Of a DNA stretch of 64,000 nucleotides, positions 55,195-62,579 are shown in pieces. Location of the stretch: NCBI RefSeq assembly GCF_000400735.1, contig NZ_KE007367.1, positions 486,672 to 550,671 on the forward strand. The letters run 5' to 3'. The notes beneath the pieces were generated by a model. The model did no database searches, was not told the origin of the DNA, and worked only from the letters and a program-made list of their open reading frames with translations. Made by a program: the position numbers and the translations under genes. Source of the DNA: Acinetobacter tandoii DSM 14970 = CIP 107469. GTDB lineage: Bacteria; Pseudomonadota; Gammaproteobacteria; Pseudomonadales; Moraxellaceae. Within the stretch, counting starts at the first letter, position 1; each line of letters opens with the position of its first letter.

Positions 55195-56117
55195 GCCTAG
55201 ATGCAACGATATGGGCTTGGAAGGCAGATATTGAAAGTGCTACCCAACGCTTAATACTACTCTCACTTGCTGATCGCGCTGGTGAAAATCACAAGTGTTA
55301 CCCAAGCTTAATGCGTATGGTGAAAGACACAAAAATGAATCGGAAAACCATCATCAAAGGATTGGACGATTTAGAGCAAAAGCAGCTTATCAGGTTCACT
55401 GGTGAGATTGTGGGGAATGGCGTAAAAGTCTATCAACTTATCGGCATTGTTGGACGTGAAGAGGAAAATGCCAGTACCAAAAAGGGGACTAGTGGTAAAA
55501 ACGGTACTAGTTCCAATTTAGGCACAGGTTCCGAAATTGGTACTAGTACCGAAAATGGAACGGGGAGTAGTACCAAAAACGGTACCGAGACCAGTACCGA
55601 AATCGGTACACAGAATCTCCCAAGGAATCTCCCAATTGAATCTAAAAATAAAAAAGATTGGCTTTGCTTTAAAAAACTTCGAGAAGAAATTACTTTGGCC
55701 GATGACAGCATCGATCCAAAAACCATCCTGACAGCGAAATGGGCAGAACGGGAGAAACGAGCATTCGAGAATTACAACCGCAGTAAATCCCTTTGTGATG
55801 AACTCATGAACTTCCACTTTGCAGATTGGCTGCTGAACGCATATCGAAGTAAATATTCCCAAGAGACCAAAGCGGGATACAGCAAAACACCTACAGCCAA
55901 TAATCCAAAGCACCTGACTGAAAAACAGATAGCCACTTTCGCGCAGAAACTTGCTCACCATCCAGAATTTTCAAGCAAGTACAGCGAACCAGGTGAGTCC
56001 TTTGAAAAACTTGCAGCTCGTATCGCCGTAAAACTTGAAGATCCAACACAGGCCAAAAAATGGGAGTCCTACCTGAAGCAGGTTGGTTTTAGTGGCAACT
56101 TACTGGAGGTGGCATGA
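55191..56117 (+). CDS. phage replication initiator, O-protein-like, helix-turn-helix
   Basis: This protein of 308 residues has an N-terminal winged helix-turn-helix (about residues 15-85: RLILLSLADRAGENHKCYPS, RMVKDTKMNRKTIIKGLDDL). A low-complexity linker (about 95-145) with repeated GTS/GTG-x-x-x units follows, then a C-terminal domain (about 155-305) that would bind other replication proteins. This is the layout of lambda O-type initiators, where the origin lies inside the gene; matching iterons are in the linker DNA. It is translationally coupled on both sides. Confidence 0.7.
   Translation: MSLDATIWAWKADIESATQRLILLSLADRAGENHKCYPSLMRMVKDTKMNRKTIIKGLDDLEQKQLIRFTGEIVGNGVKVYQLIGIVGREEENASTKKGTSGKNGTSSNLGTGSEIGTSTENGTGSSTKNGTETSTEIGTQNLPRNLPIESKNKKDWLCFKKLREEITLADDSIDPKTILTAKWAEREKRAFENYNRSKSLCDELMNFHFADWLLNAYRSKYSQETKAGYSKTPTANNPKHLTEKQIATFAQKLAHHPEFSSKYSEPGESFEKLAARIAVKLEDPTQAKKWESYLKQVGFSGNLLEVA
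55484..55610. repeat. iteron-like repeats within the O-like gene (candidate phage origin)
   Basis: Degenerate palindromic 12-mers of the type GGTACTAGTACC recur at 55484, 55503, 55521, 55539, 55563 and 55587, with GGTACC at 55581. Spacings are 19, 18, 18 and 24, 24 bases. The clearest copies are GGTACTAGTTCC (55503-55514) and GGTACTAGTACC (55539-55550, perfect palindrome). The region encodes the low-complexity linker of the O-like protein. Confidence 0.6.
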
Positions 56118-56527
56118 GCTCAATCAGCGTTGCCCAGTATCGTGAAATGTTTCCACAGCCTACTCAACCAAAGGGAAAGAGCAAAGGCAACAAGTTTAAA
56201 GCCATGAAGGTTGAACTAGATGGAATGACCTTTGATAGCAAGAAAGAGTTTAAACGGTACATCGAACTTAAAGCGATGCAGCAACGTGGTGAGATTCGAG
56301 ATCTAGAGCACCACACTAAATTTGAATTGGCACCAAAGACGAAAATTGAGGGGGAGAAACGGGCAAAACCAGCTTTGAGATACTTTGCTGATTTCACGTA
56401 TTACCGCAGTACTGGAGAGTTTGTAGTGGAGGATGTGAAGTCAGTAGCGACAAGAAAATTAGCGAGTTATCGCCAAAAGAAACACTTGATGAAAACAGTG
56501 CACAACATAGACGTAAGAGAGGTATAG
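56114..56527 (+). CDS. DUF1064-family phage protein
   Basis: This basic protein of 137 residues has the DUF1064 pattern: MTFDSKKEFKRYIELKAMQQ, GEIRDLEHHTKFELAP and FADFTYY...VEDVKS. DUF1064 proteins are phage-encoded and show the D..E.K-type arrangement of endonucleases (Holliday-junction resolvase-like), but activity is not established. It overlaps the O-like gene by four bases. Confidence 0.78.
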   Translation: MSSISVAQYREMFPQPTQPKGKSKGNKFKAMKVELDGMTFDSKKEFKRYIELKAMQQRGEIRDLEHHTKFELAPKTKIEGEKRAKPALRYFADFTYYRSTGEFVVEDVKSVATRKLASYRQKKHLMKTVHNIDVREV

Positions 56528-56530
56528 GGG

Positions 56531-57037
56531 ATGAATTTAGCGGTAGATCAGCAACACATTATGCAGGTTATAGACTGGTCTCGTTTTGACTTGGAAGGAT
56601 GGTTATATCAGTTTGGGGCATGGATGTTTTCAGCATCAGGTACATGTGGGAAAAGTATCAATCCAATTGCAGTTGCTATGGATAATGCGGTGAAAGCTCA
56701 GAAATACAAGAAGCTTACCAAAGCCCAGCAACAGCAAATTATCGTGGACTATCTTTCTGGTGACTTTGAGCCACCTAAAGCGAAACGTAGCCGTATTGCT
56801 TGCCAGATTAGCGATAATGAAGCTCGCGCCGTACAGCGTTTAATTCTGGATATACAGGGGCAATCCGAAATTCTGGACGACTGGATGGATGCAATTATCA
56901 GCCGCTACTTTTATGGCAACTCATGGGCTGAAATGGTGACAAATGAACGAAGCCAGATGGATGCACGTATGGATGTAAAGTGTGGTCTGGCTGCGTTGCA
57001 TTGTAAAAATATGATAATAAAATTTAAAGGTAAATAA
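56531..57037 (+). CDS. phage protein, possible antiterminator Q-like
   Basis: This protein of 168 residues has two basic helical parts and a late WMDAIISRYFYGNSWAEMV segment, as in phage Q-type late-gene regulators of the Acinetobacter prophage group. The call rests on position (end of the early operon, three bases after DUF1064) and a general resemblance, not on a decisive motif. In lambdoid phages Q would drive the late genes (lysis, terminase) that here resume beyond the cargo block. Confidence 0.5.
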   Translation: MNLAVDQQHIMQVIDWSRFDLEGWLYQFGAWMFSASGTCGKSINPIAVAMDNAVKAQKYKKLTKAQQQQIIVDYLSGDFEPPKAKRSRIACQISDNEARAVQRLILDIQGQSEILDDWMDAIISRYFYGNSWAEMVTNERSQMDARMDVKCGLAALHCKNMIIKFKGK

Positions 57038-57096
57038 TCTTTATAAAGTACATGTACTTATGTCTTATTTTTAAACTGGTAGGCTAAATTTCTGCT

Positions 57097-57942
57097 CTAG
57101 ATTGATTTACCTGCCTCTTCTAAAAATGATTTTATAAATATTTTTTCACGATGCCATTTCATATATTTTGCATGAGAGGGTTGAAGAGCCACCTTAGTAT
57201 CTTTCAGAATACCAAGCGTATTACGAACGTCATTAGATAAGGCTTTCGAAATAAGTATTTTGCCGTCATCTTTAAAGGAAATTAATCCTTTATCAAAAAG
57301 TGCATCCAAGTTAGGGGAAAGGAGCAACCCATTAAATTTATCAAGACGCTCTTCATTTGTAGAGTCTCTCCAAGGTTTAATATGAGAAGCACGTAAAATA
57401 TCAACATAGTTACAACTACTCACACAACATTTACCCCACATATGAATTAGTTCTCTCCTAAAACTTCCTTGTCCAATACGAGCATTTATAAGTTGTTGCT
57501 TAACAGTTTTATTTAATTCTGGATTACTTCGGATTTCGTTTTCTGCATCAGCTTCAATAATAATTTTAATTTCATCAGTAACCCAATATTTCCTTTTCTT
57601 ATTATCGGGTTTTACACCATGATTCTTACAAAATTCTAAGAATTGTATTTCTAAAGTAGAATTATGACTAGGAATGGATTTAAAAATTTTGGTTATGGCT
57701 ACATTAGTTTCTCGTCCATTTTTGCCATCATTTTTAGAGTGAATTTCTAAATTATTGTCGATATATCCTATAAATCTTGAAGGTGCAAAAGCAATTCCTG
57801 AATCCGACATGTAAGGTACAAAGCATAGGCCTTTCTGTATTAACTTTAAATACTGACCTAAAGTTGTTTGTGAAGTGTCTTTAGATTTTTCAAATTCTTT
57901 AATATTATTTCTTATTTGGTCAGTATTTGTAACAACTTCCAT
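57097..57942 (-). CDS. HNH endonuclease (HNH_2 type)
   Basis: This protein of 281 residues has an N-terminal region of unknown type (residues 1-150) and a C-terminal HNH nuclease: CCVSSCNYVDILRASHIKPW, then FNGLLLSPNLDALFDKGLISF near residue 225. This H-N-H pattern is typical of HNH_2/McrA-like restriction endonucleases. The strand is opposite to the phage genes, and its own ribosome site GGAGAATAATT lies before ATG 57942, so it is cargo rather than part of the lytic programme. Confidence 0.82.
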   Translation of the reverse strand: MEVVTNTDQIRNNIKEFEKSKDTSQTTLGQYLKLIQKGLCFVPYMSDSGIAFAPSRFIGYIDNNLEIHSKNDGKNGRETNVAITKIFKSIPSHNSTLEIQFLEFCKNHGVKPDNKKRKYWVTDEIKIIIEADAENEIRSNPELNKTVKQQLINARIGQGSFRRELIHMWGKCCVSSCNYVDILRASHIKPWRDSTNEERLDKFNGLLLSPNLDALFDKGLISFKDDGKILISKALSNDVRNTLGILKDTKVALQPSHAKYMKWHREKIFIKSFLEEAGKSI

Positions 57943-58019
57943 TAATTATTCTCCAGAATAAGTATGATTTATCAATTTGTTATGTGCTCAAAGATGATGC
58001 AGTTATAGTAAATTGTACA

Positions 58020-58214
58020 TTAATCCTTAAACGTCTCATTCAAAGCCTGTTGCACTGCATCCACGCGTGACTTACAGGCTTTGTATGCATTCATCGACTC
58101 TTCAACGATCTTCATCAAATTATCGATATCTGGCTGTTCTTGGGATTCAAGCAGTTCAGCATTTTTCTGCAGAATATCGAATCCCTCTTTAAAGCTTAAT
58201 TCTTTCTTAGTCAT
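58020..58214 (-). CDS. xseB: exonuclease VII small subunit
   Basis: This 64-residue helical protein fits the ExoVII_S pattern: LSFKEGFDILQKNAELLES, then NLMKIVEESMNAYKACKSR. It overlaps the xseA stop by eight bases, so the two subunits are cotranscribed and translationally coupled. The XseB stoichiometry to XseA is several to one in E. coli; any difference in translation here cannot be judged. Confidence 0.85.
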   Translation of the reverse strand: MTKKELSFKEGFDILQKNAELLESQEQPDIDNLMKIVEESMNAYKACKSRVDAVQQALNETFKD

Positions 58215-59469
58215 TTTGAATCACCTGTGTCACATTGGCTTCGATTAGACCATCCTGTAGTTCTATTTGAATGGCTTCAACTGATATTTGTTGGATAGAA
58301 CGAATAGCTTTTCCTTCACTACGGACAATCCCATAGCCTTTGGCCATTACATTTCTAGGGTTTTGTAAAAGAGTCTCGCGGAGTAAGCCTTCAATTTGAG
58401 TAGAGGCAAGCTTCAATTGAGATTGAGCAAAGTACAGGGTATCACTCTTCATTAACTCGAGCGTTCTGTTTGCTTCATTGATTTGGTTTTGAGCAAGCGT
58501 CTTAATCACTTTGATGTATTGATCGTTCTGACTCTGATACGCCGTGATTTGATGTTGGGAGAGCACCTTTATCTTCTGTAGTGATTCAAGCACGTTTTGT
58601 ACTCGCTCTTGGATCAGATTTCGAATCCCGCCAATCACTTTACTTGGTGTATCAAAAGAACGGTTGGCCACTTCATCTAAAATTGTACGGTCTTTTTCGT
58701 GGCCAATACCTACCCAAATCGGTACAGAACGTTTACACAGCAGGGCAGCCAAATCATAGTCATTCAAATAGGCCAGATCATTAACTGCTCCACCACCACG
58801 AATAATGACGATCAGATCAGGTGGGGAGTCAAAATCATTAGCCCATTGTCTTAAGCCTGTACTTAAAGACTCGATGATACTGGTAGGGGCTGTATTACCT
58901 TGGAATGTTGCTGAGTGATAAACAAAGTGGCAAACACCTGCGTGATCTAGTACATCGGCATCTTTGCGGAAGTCTCCCAGACCTGCCGCATTCTCTGGAG
59001 CGATGACCAGGACATTTTGAATATCGAAAGGTGATGGTAATGCTTTATTTTTATTTACCAATCCTTCAATGGTTAGCTTTTCAAGAATTTGTTGATATCG
59101 CCGTGCAATGTCACCAAGGGTGTAACTGGAATCAATATCTTCGACGTTGACTGAAAAACCATACTGGGGATCAAAGCGAGCTTTAACTTTGATGAGTACG
59201 TTGAGATCTTTAGATAGCTCAACTCCGCTTTCACGTTCAAACTTAAGGACCATTTTAGCTGCTGAGAACTTCCAAATGGTTGCTCTACAGCTGGCGACAA
59301 CCTTATCCGTATGTTCGTCTTTTTCAGCAAGCTCTAAATAATAATGTCCACCTTTGATACTCAAATTGCGAATCTCAGCTTTTACCCATACTGGTTCATT
59401 GAAAGCAACTTGAATCACTTCCTGAACAGCAGATAAATATTCACTTAGAGAAAATTGAGGTTCTGACAT
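58207..59469 (-). CDS. xseA: exonuclease VII large subunit
   Basis: XseA forms the catalytic part of the single-strand DNA exonuclease VII. The 420 residues have the N-terminal OB-fold (1-110), then VLVIAPENAAGLGDFRKD, the IIVIRGGGAVNDLAYLND motif near 235 and GIGHEKDRTILDEVANRS followed by DTPSKV near 262, all conserved and intact. It sits between phage genes on the opposite strand, with xseB downstream. A copy of its 5' part is at 47424-47840. Whether the host has another xseA elsewhere cannot be seen. Confidence 0.9.
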   Translation of the reverse strand: MSEPQFSLSEYLSAVQEVIQVAFNEPVWVKAEIRNLSIKGGHYYLELAEKDEHTDKVVASCRATIWKFSAAKMVLKFERESGVELSKDLNVLIKVKARFDPQYGFSVNVEDIDSSYTLGDIARRYQQILEKLTIEGLVNKNKALPSPFDIQNVLVIAPENAAGLGDFRKDADVLDHAGVCHFVYHSATFQGNTAPTSIIESLSTGLRQWANDFDSPPDLIVIIRGGGAVNDLAYLNDYDLAALLCKRSVPIWVGIGHEKDRTILDEVANRSFDTPSKVIGGIRNLIQERVQNVLESLQKIKVLSQHQITAYQSQNDQYIKVIKTLAQNQINEANRTLELMKSDTLYFAQSQLKLASTQIEGLLRETLLQNPRNVMAKGYGIVRSEGKAIRSIQQISVEAIQIELQDGLIEANVTQVIQND

Positions 59470-59645
59470 TAGATTTAGGTTTTAGGATGTATGGTGGGAT
59501 ATTATAAAAGCAGCCTAAGAAGTGCAAATTGAGTTTTAATAATTATTGACCTTGTACAAGGCATATGGCATATTTCTGCTATAGTGGACGAAGTTATAGT
59601 GATTCACTAAATATCTTAAAGGCTCATCGAAAGGTGGGCTTTTTC
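59055..59645. repeat. direct repeat copy 2 (intact xseA 5' part and upstream region)
   Basis: This is the partner of 47424-48014 in direct orientation. The alignment runs through the xseA start, promoter and the palindrome CCTTGTACAAGG (59550-59561) to the hairpin ending near 59645. Both copies have the same length by net indels. Confidence 0.88.
59494..59528 (-). promoter_or_regulatory. promoter of xseA-xseB
   Basis: Minus-strand reading: a TATAAT -10 (59501-59506) with a TTTGCA -35 element (59523-59528) 16 bases upstream, about 25 bases before the xseA ATG at 59469. The same elements remain in the defective copy at 47.87 kb. Confidence 0.65.
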
Positions 59646-59648
59646 GTT
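59546..59648 (+). ncRNA. candidate small RNA or leader between xseA and the DUF2971 gene
   Basis: A plus-strand promoter TTGACC - 17 bp - CATATT (59546-59574) has a perfect palindrome CCTTGTACAAGG over its -35/spacer, and TGC-TATAGT follows as an extended -10 alternative. The putative transcript has a stem TAGTGA-T-TCACTA (59597-59609) and ends at a hairpin (GGCTCATC, GAAA loop, GGTGGGCT) with T run near 59645, well before the DUF2971 ribosome site. It could be a small RNA of about 65 bases or an attenuated leader. The same layout occurs in the repeat copy at 47.9-48.0 kb. Confidence 0.35.
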
Positions 59649-59693
59649 ATTTGCCATTATTGAAAGAGCATGCAAGATTTTTAGAGGGTAAAT

Positions 59694-60509
59694 ATGGCAG
59701 TATCGAATTTAGATGAAATAGATCAGGATATAGAGCTTTGGCGGTATATGGATTTTTCAAAATTCTGTGATCTCATTGTGAACGAAAAAATATACTTGAG
59801 TCCTCTAAAGAAATTTGAAGATATATATGAAGGACATTTCAGTAAAGTTTCAAAGCTAAAACAACAACAGTTTGTACAAACAATTGCAAATTGGTTGAAT
59901 TATGAAAGCTCTGAAGTTGACGAGGAGGAATATGAAGCTACAGCAAAATTAGTATATTTTGCTTATGCAAATTGTTGGCATAGTAATAAATTCGAATCAG
60001 CAGCAATGTGGAAGCTTTATGCTCAGACAAATGAAGCTATTGCAATAAAAACAACAGTTGGTAGTTTAATGGAAGCTACGGTACCATTAGATTCTATGCG
60101 CGGTGAAGGTCTTTTCTGCGTTAAAAAAATAGATTACGTTGATTATGATGATGTAACAACTTTTCCCGATAATTATAATTTTCTACAACCAATTGCTCCT
60201 TTATTTACAAAACGTTTGAGCTTTGAGCATGAAAGAGAAATAAGGCTTTCATTTATACGTGTAAATCATCTTTTTCCTTCTTGCCACCCATCTAATAAAT
60301 CCAAATTTGAAAATCTGAGCAAGGTTGAACTAGAAGAAATAAGTAAAGTTGGAATTCATGTAAATGTTGATCTTAAAAGGTTAATTGAAAAAGTCTATGT
60401 TGCCCCAGATGCACCATATTGGTTCTATGAAATGACAAAAGCTTTTTTGAAAAAAATGGGGCTTGAGCATATAGAATGTGTGAAGTCTTCATTATATGAA
60501 ATAAAATGA
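59694..60509 (+). CDS. DUF2971-family protein
   Basis: This soluble protein of 271 residues has the DUF2971 pattern: an N-terminal LWRYMDFSKFCDLIVNEKIYLSPL, then NCWHSNKFESAAMWKLYAQ near residue 102 and the later KRLSFEHEREIRL. The family is widespread in defence islands and prophages, but its biochemical activity is unknown to me. GAGGG lies before the ATG. A terminator follows at 60516. Confidence 0.85.
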   Translation: MAVSNLDEIDQDIELWRYMDFSKFCDLIVNEKIYLSPLKKFEDIYEGHFSKVSKLKQQQFVQTIANWLNYESSEVDEEEYEATAKLVYFAYANCWHSNKFESAAMWKLYAQTNEAIAIKTTVGSLMEATVPLDSMRGEGLFCVKKIDYVDYDDVTTFPDNYNFLQPIAPLFTKRLSFEHEREIRLSFIRVNHLFPSCHPSNKSKFENLSKVELEEISKVGIHVNVDLKRLIEKVYVAPDAPYWFYEMTKAFLKKMGLEHIECVKSSLYEIK

Positions 60510-60515
60510 TATTCG

Positions 60516-60545
60516 AAAAAGCCTTCATTAAAGGGGGGCTTTTTT
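60516..60545 (+). terminator. terminator of the DUF2971 gene
   Basis: The stem GCCTTC / GGGGGC (with G-U pairs) is flanked by AAAAA and TTTTTT runs. Confidence 0.75.
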
Positions 60546-60739
60546 GATTTCTTCTAATACAAGAAAAAAGTACAAGTGATACAAGACATAAAATTTTGCA
60601 ATACTAGGCTGCACAAGTAGAAAAAGTTAAGTCGATCAGGTTTGACTCGAAATGAGTTGATAGCAATTGATGGCATCATGATTAAGTTGAAAGAGCGGAT
60701 TAAGAATTTGCGACTGGCTCTATGTGAATAATATAAATT

Positions 60740-60782
60740 ATAACTCTAGGGTTATTGTTATTAAATAACTCTAGAGTTATAA
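60740..60782. promoter_or_regulatory. tandem palindromic operators of hicAB
   Basis: Two near-identical inverted repeats stand in tandem: ATAACTCTAGGGTTAT (60741-60756) and the perfect 16-bp palindrome ATAACTCTAGAGTTAT (60765-60780). They lie 33-72 bases upstream of the hicA start. HicB-type antitoxins usually bind such repeats to repress their own operon. Confidence 0.75.
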
Positions 60783-60812
60783 TTTCTCCATAACGTTAAT
60801 ATGGGGGGTTGG

Positions 60813-60995
60813 ATGAAGAGTCTGGATTTAATCAAGATGATTGAGGCAGACGGTTGGTATCAAGTTAGATGTAAGGGTGACCACCATCACTTCAAGCATC
60901 CTACAAAGAAGGGGTTGGTAACAATTCCTCATCCCAAAAAGGATTTACCGCCGGGCACAGTAAACAGCATTTTGAAACAAGCGGGTCTAAAGTGA
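60813..60995 (+). CDS. hicA: HicA toxin (mRNA interferase)
   Basis: HicA is a double-stranded-RNA-binding-fold ribonuclease of a type II toxin-antitoxin pair. The 60 residues show LDLIKMIEADGWYQVRCKGD, the catalytic-histidine segment HHHFKHPTKKGLVTIPHP and the end GTVNSILKQAGL, all intact. ATG 60813 with GGGGGG just upstream is chosen; an ATG four codons earlier is possible. HicB follows. Confidence 0.9.
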   Translation: MKSLDLIKMIEADGWYQVRCKGDHHHFKHPTKKGLVTIPHPKKDLPPGTVNSILKQAGLK

Positions 60996-61041
60996 CCCGC
61001 CCACAATCTGGATTATTTAAACCCTTTTTTGGAGTAGTAAA

Positions 61042-61446
61042 ATGTTATATCCAATCGCAGTAGAGAGAGGCTCAGATACAGAAGCCTTCGGTGTGATTGT
61101 CCCTGATATTCAAGGGTGTTTTTCAGCAGGAGGAACTTTTGAGGAGGCTCTTGAGAATGTCAAAGAGGCAATTGCAGGGCATTTAGAAATTTTGGCAGAA
61201 GATGGTGAGGATATTCCTTTAGCATCTGAGGCTGCTAAATTTCTTGATAATGACGATTATAAAGGCATGATTTGGGCTGTAGTCGATGTTGATGTTAGTC
61301 GCTACTTAGGTAAATCTGAAAAGGTTAATGTGACTTTACCAAGTCGCTTAATTCATCTAATTGACGATCGTGTAAAGAAAGATGCACGCTTCAAATCTAG
61401 ATCAGCATTTTTGGCTGCAAGCGCAGAGAGAATGCTTCATGCTTAA
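61042..61446 (+). CDS. hicB: HicB antitoxin
   Basis: This antitoxin of 134 residues has the HicB partial RNase H-like fold: GVIVPDIQGCFSAGGTFEEALENVKEAI (about 18-45). It has a C-terminal ribbon-helix-helix DNA-binding part (VNVTLPSRLIHLIDDRV and after, about 98-134). It should bind HicA and repress the operon at the upstream palindromes. The gene starts 46 bases after hicA, with TTGGAGTAGTAAA as ribosome site. Confidence 0.92.
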   Translation: MLYPIAVERGSDTEAFGVIVPDIQGCFSAGGTFEEALENVKEAIAGHLEILAEDGEDIPLASEAAKFLDNDDYKGMIWAVVDVDVSRYLGKSEKVNVTLPSRLIHLIDDRVKKDARFKSRSAFLAASAERMLHA

Positions 61447-61462
61447 TTAATTGATGATAAAG

Positions 61463-61487
61463 AACCCGTCAATATGGCGGGTTTTTT
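61463..61487 (+). terminator. terminator of hicAB
   Basis: The stem AACCCG / CGGGTT with an 8-9-base loop is followed by TTTTT. Confidence 0.82.
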
Positions 61488-61579
61488 ATTACGAGGGTGA
61501 TTTAATTCTCTTAACTCTTGAATAGTATGAATTAATCCCAAAATATTAATTTCATTATTATTACTTTAAGAGAAAAAAG

Positions 61580-61804
61580 ATGATTGAAGAGCGTAAAGCA
61601 AAATTCCAAGTTGGTGACATTGTTAAGCTAAATGCTGGTGGTCCAGACATGGCTATCAAGCAACTATATGCAGGTAATGTCCCTACGAGCTTTAAAGGGC
61701 AATATCGTTGCCAATGGTTTGCTGGGAAGAAATTAGATTTTGGTGATTTCCCGGAAGAGTCACTAATACCAGCGAGCAAACAAGAGGCATCTAGTGAATC
61801 TTGA
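61580..61804 (+). CDS. DUF2158 (YodC-like) phage-associated protein
   Basis: This protein of 74 residues has the DUF2158 pattern: FQVGDIVKLNAGGPDMAIKQL, then YRCQWFAGKKLDF and FPEESLIPA. The family is found in prophages and as YodC in E. coli; function unknown. Its end overlaps the next gene by 11 bases. Confidence 0.82.
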   Translation: MIEERKAKFQVGDIVKLNAGGPDMAIKQLYAGNVPTSFKGQYRCQWFAGKKLDFGDFPEESLIPASKQEASSES

Positions 61805-62060
61805 TGAAGTTATTAAATGGATGCTAGATAATCTTGAAAAAGATGGTTGTTTATATCAAGAAGATGTTGTCGACTTTCTAGTTAAAAATGATCAAATGGA
61901 TCTTCTGAAAGAAAATGCAGAAGGTAATTTGGTCTTAAAATTAAGTGTAAATAGCGCATTCAAGAAAAAAACTGAGCACAATGTAGTTTGGGTGAAACCT
62001 GATAGATATTGGCGTTACAGAGTTCCTGAAGACGAACTGGGCCGAGAGGCTCAGGGTTAA
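61794..62060 (+). CDS. phage-associated hypothetical protein
   Basis: This small acidic protein of 88 residues starts at GTG 61794 inside the previous gene. It has a helical first half (LDEVIKWMLDNLEKDG) and an aromatic end (KPDRYWRYRVPEDELG), as seen in winged-helix-like short phage proteins. The family is not firmly recognised. Confidence 0.6.
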   Translation: MNLDEVIKWMLDNLEKDGCLYQEDVVDFLVKNDQMDLLKENAEGNLVLKLSVNSAFKKKTEHNVVWVKPDRYWRYRVPEDELGREAQG

Positions 62061-62065
62061 AAATT

Positions 62066-62088
62066 AGCTGCCAATGGGCGGCTTTTTT
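62066..62088 (+). terminator. terminator after the DUF2158 pair
   Basis: The stem AGCTGCC / GGCGGCT (one G-U pair) with a 4-base loop is followed by a T run. Confidence 0.8.
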
Positions 62089-62102
62089 ATTAGGTGTAAT
62101 TT

Positions 62103-62579
62103 ATGGATCCTAAAACATATAAAGCCCTTACTGAAAAACAACCACCCAAAACAAAGCCACGATCTAAACCACTGCCTAAAGCAAAACTGAAATATTTAGA
62201 AGCTGAAGAAGATTTTCAGAAGGCTTTAGATGTCTTGGGTATCAAGTACGAGAAGAAATTTCACTTCAAATCTACCAAGCATTGGCGGTTTGATTTTCAT
62301 TTAATTGAGCATCGAATCTTAGTTGAAATATCTGGTGGTCCTTGGTCAGGTGGTCGCCGTGGAAGATTAGCGAATAAAGCTTGGAGCATGGATCGATATG
62401 ATCATGCTGCTGAAATGGGTTTTACCGTTGTTCGCTTAGAGTCTGCTAACAGATACAAGATTGATGAATTTGGACCATTACAGATAGAAGCTCAATTTGC
62501 ATCTCAATGGCTTAAAAACTTAAAGAGAGAATCATTCAATGGACCAGATCAGACCATTCCCGCCAACGGATCTGATTGA
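62103..62579 (+). CDS. PD-(D/E)XK-type nuclease-like phage protein
   Basis: This protein of 158 residues has a Lys/Pro-rich N-terminal arm (1-40), then a segment typical of VSR/DUF559-like nucleases: KSTKHWRFDFHLIEHRILVE followed by ISGG, then DRYDHAAEMGFTVVRLES. The Asp and Glu of RFDF...VEISGG fit a PD-(D/E)XK core. It may be a phage endonuclease for packaging or DNA processing. The 3' end overlaps the metallopeptidase gene by 41 bases. Confidence 0.65.
   Translation: MDPKTYKALTEKQPPKTKPRSKPLPKAKLKYLEAEEDFQKALDVLGIKYEKKFHFKSTKHWRFDFHLIEHRILVEISGGPWSGGRRGRLANKAWSMDRYDHAAEMGFTVVRLESANRYKIDEFGPLQIEAQFASQWLKNLKRESFNGPDQTIPANGSD

Larger units (their letters stand above)
60510..60812. other. intergenic region before hicAB
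   Basis: Contains the terminator at 60516-60545 and the hicAB operators at 60740-60782. Between them I see only a 17-codon frame (60678-60731) and no convincing gene. Confidence 0.6.

Noticed and set aside
60678..60731. 17-codon frame before hicA
   Set aside because: Too short and without a ribosome site; may be a fragment of a lost phage gene, but this cannot be supported.
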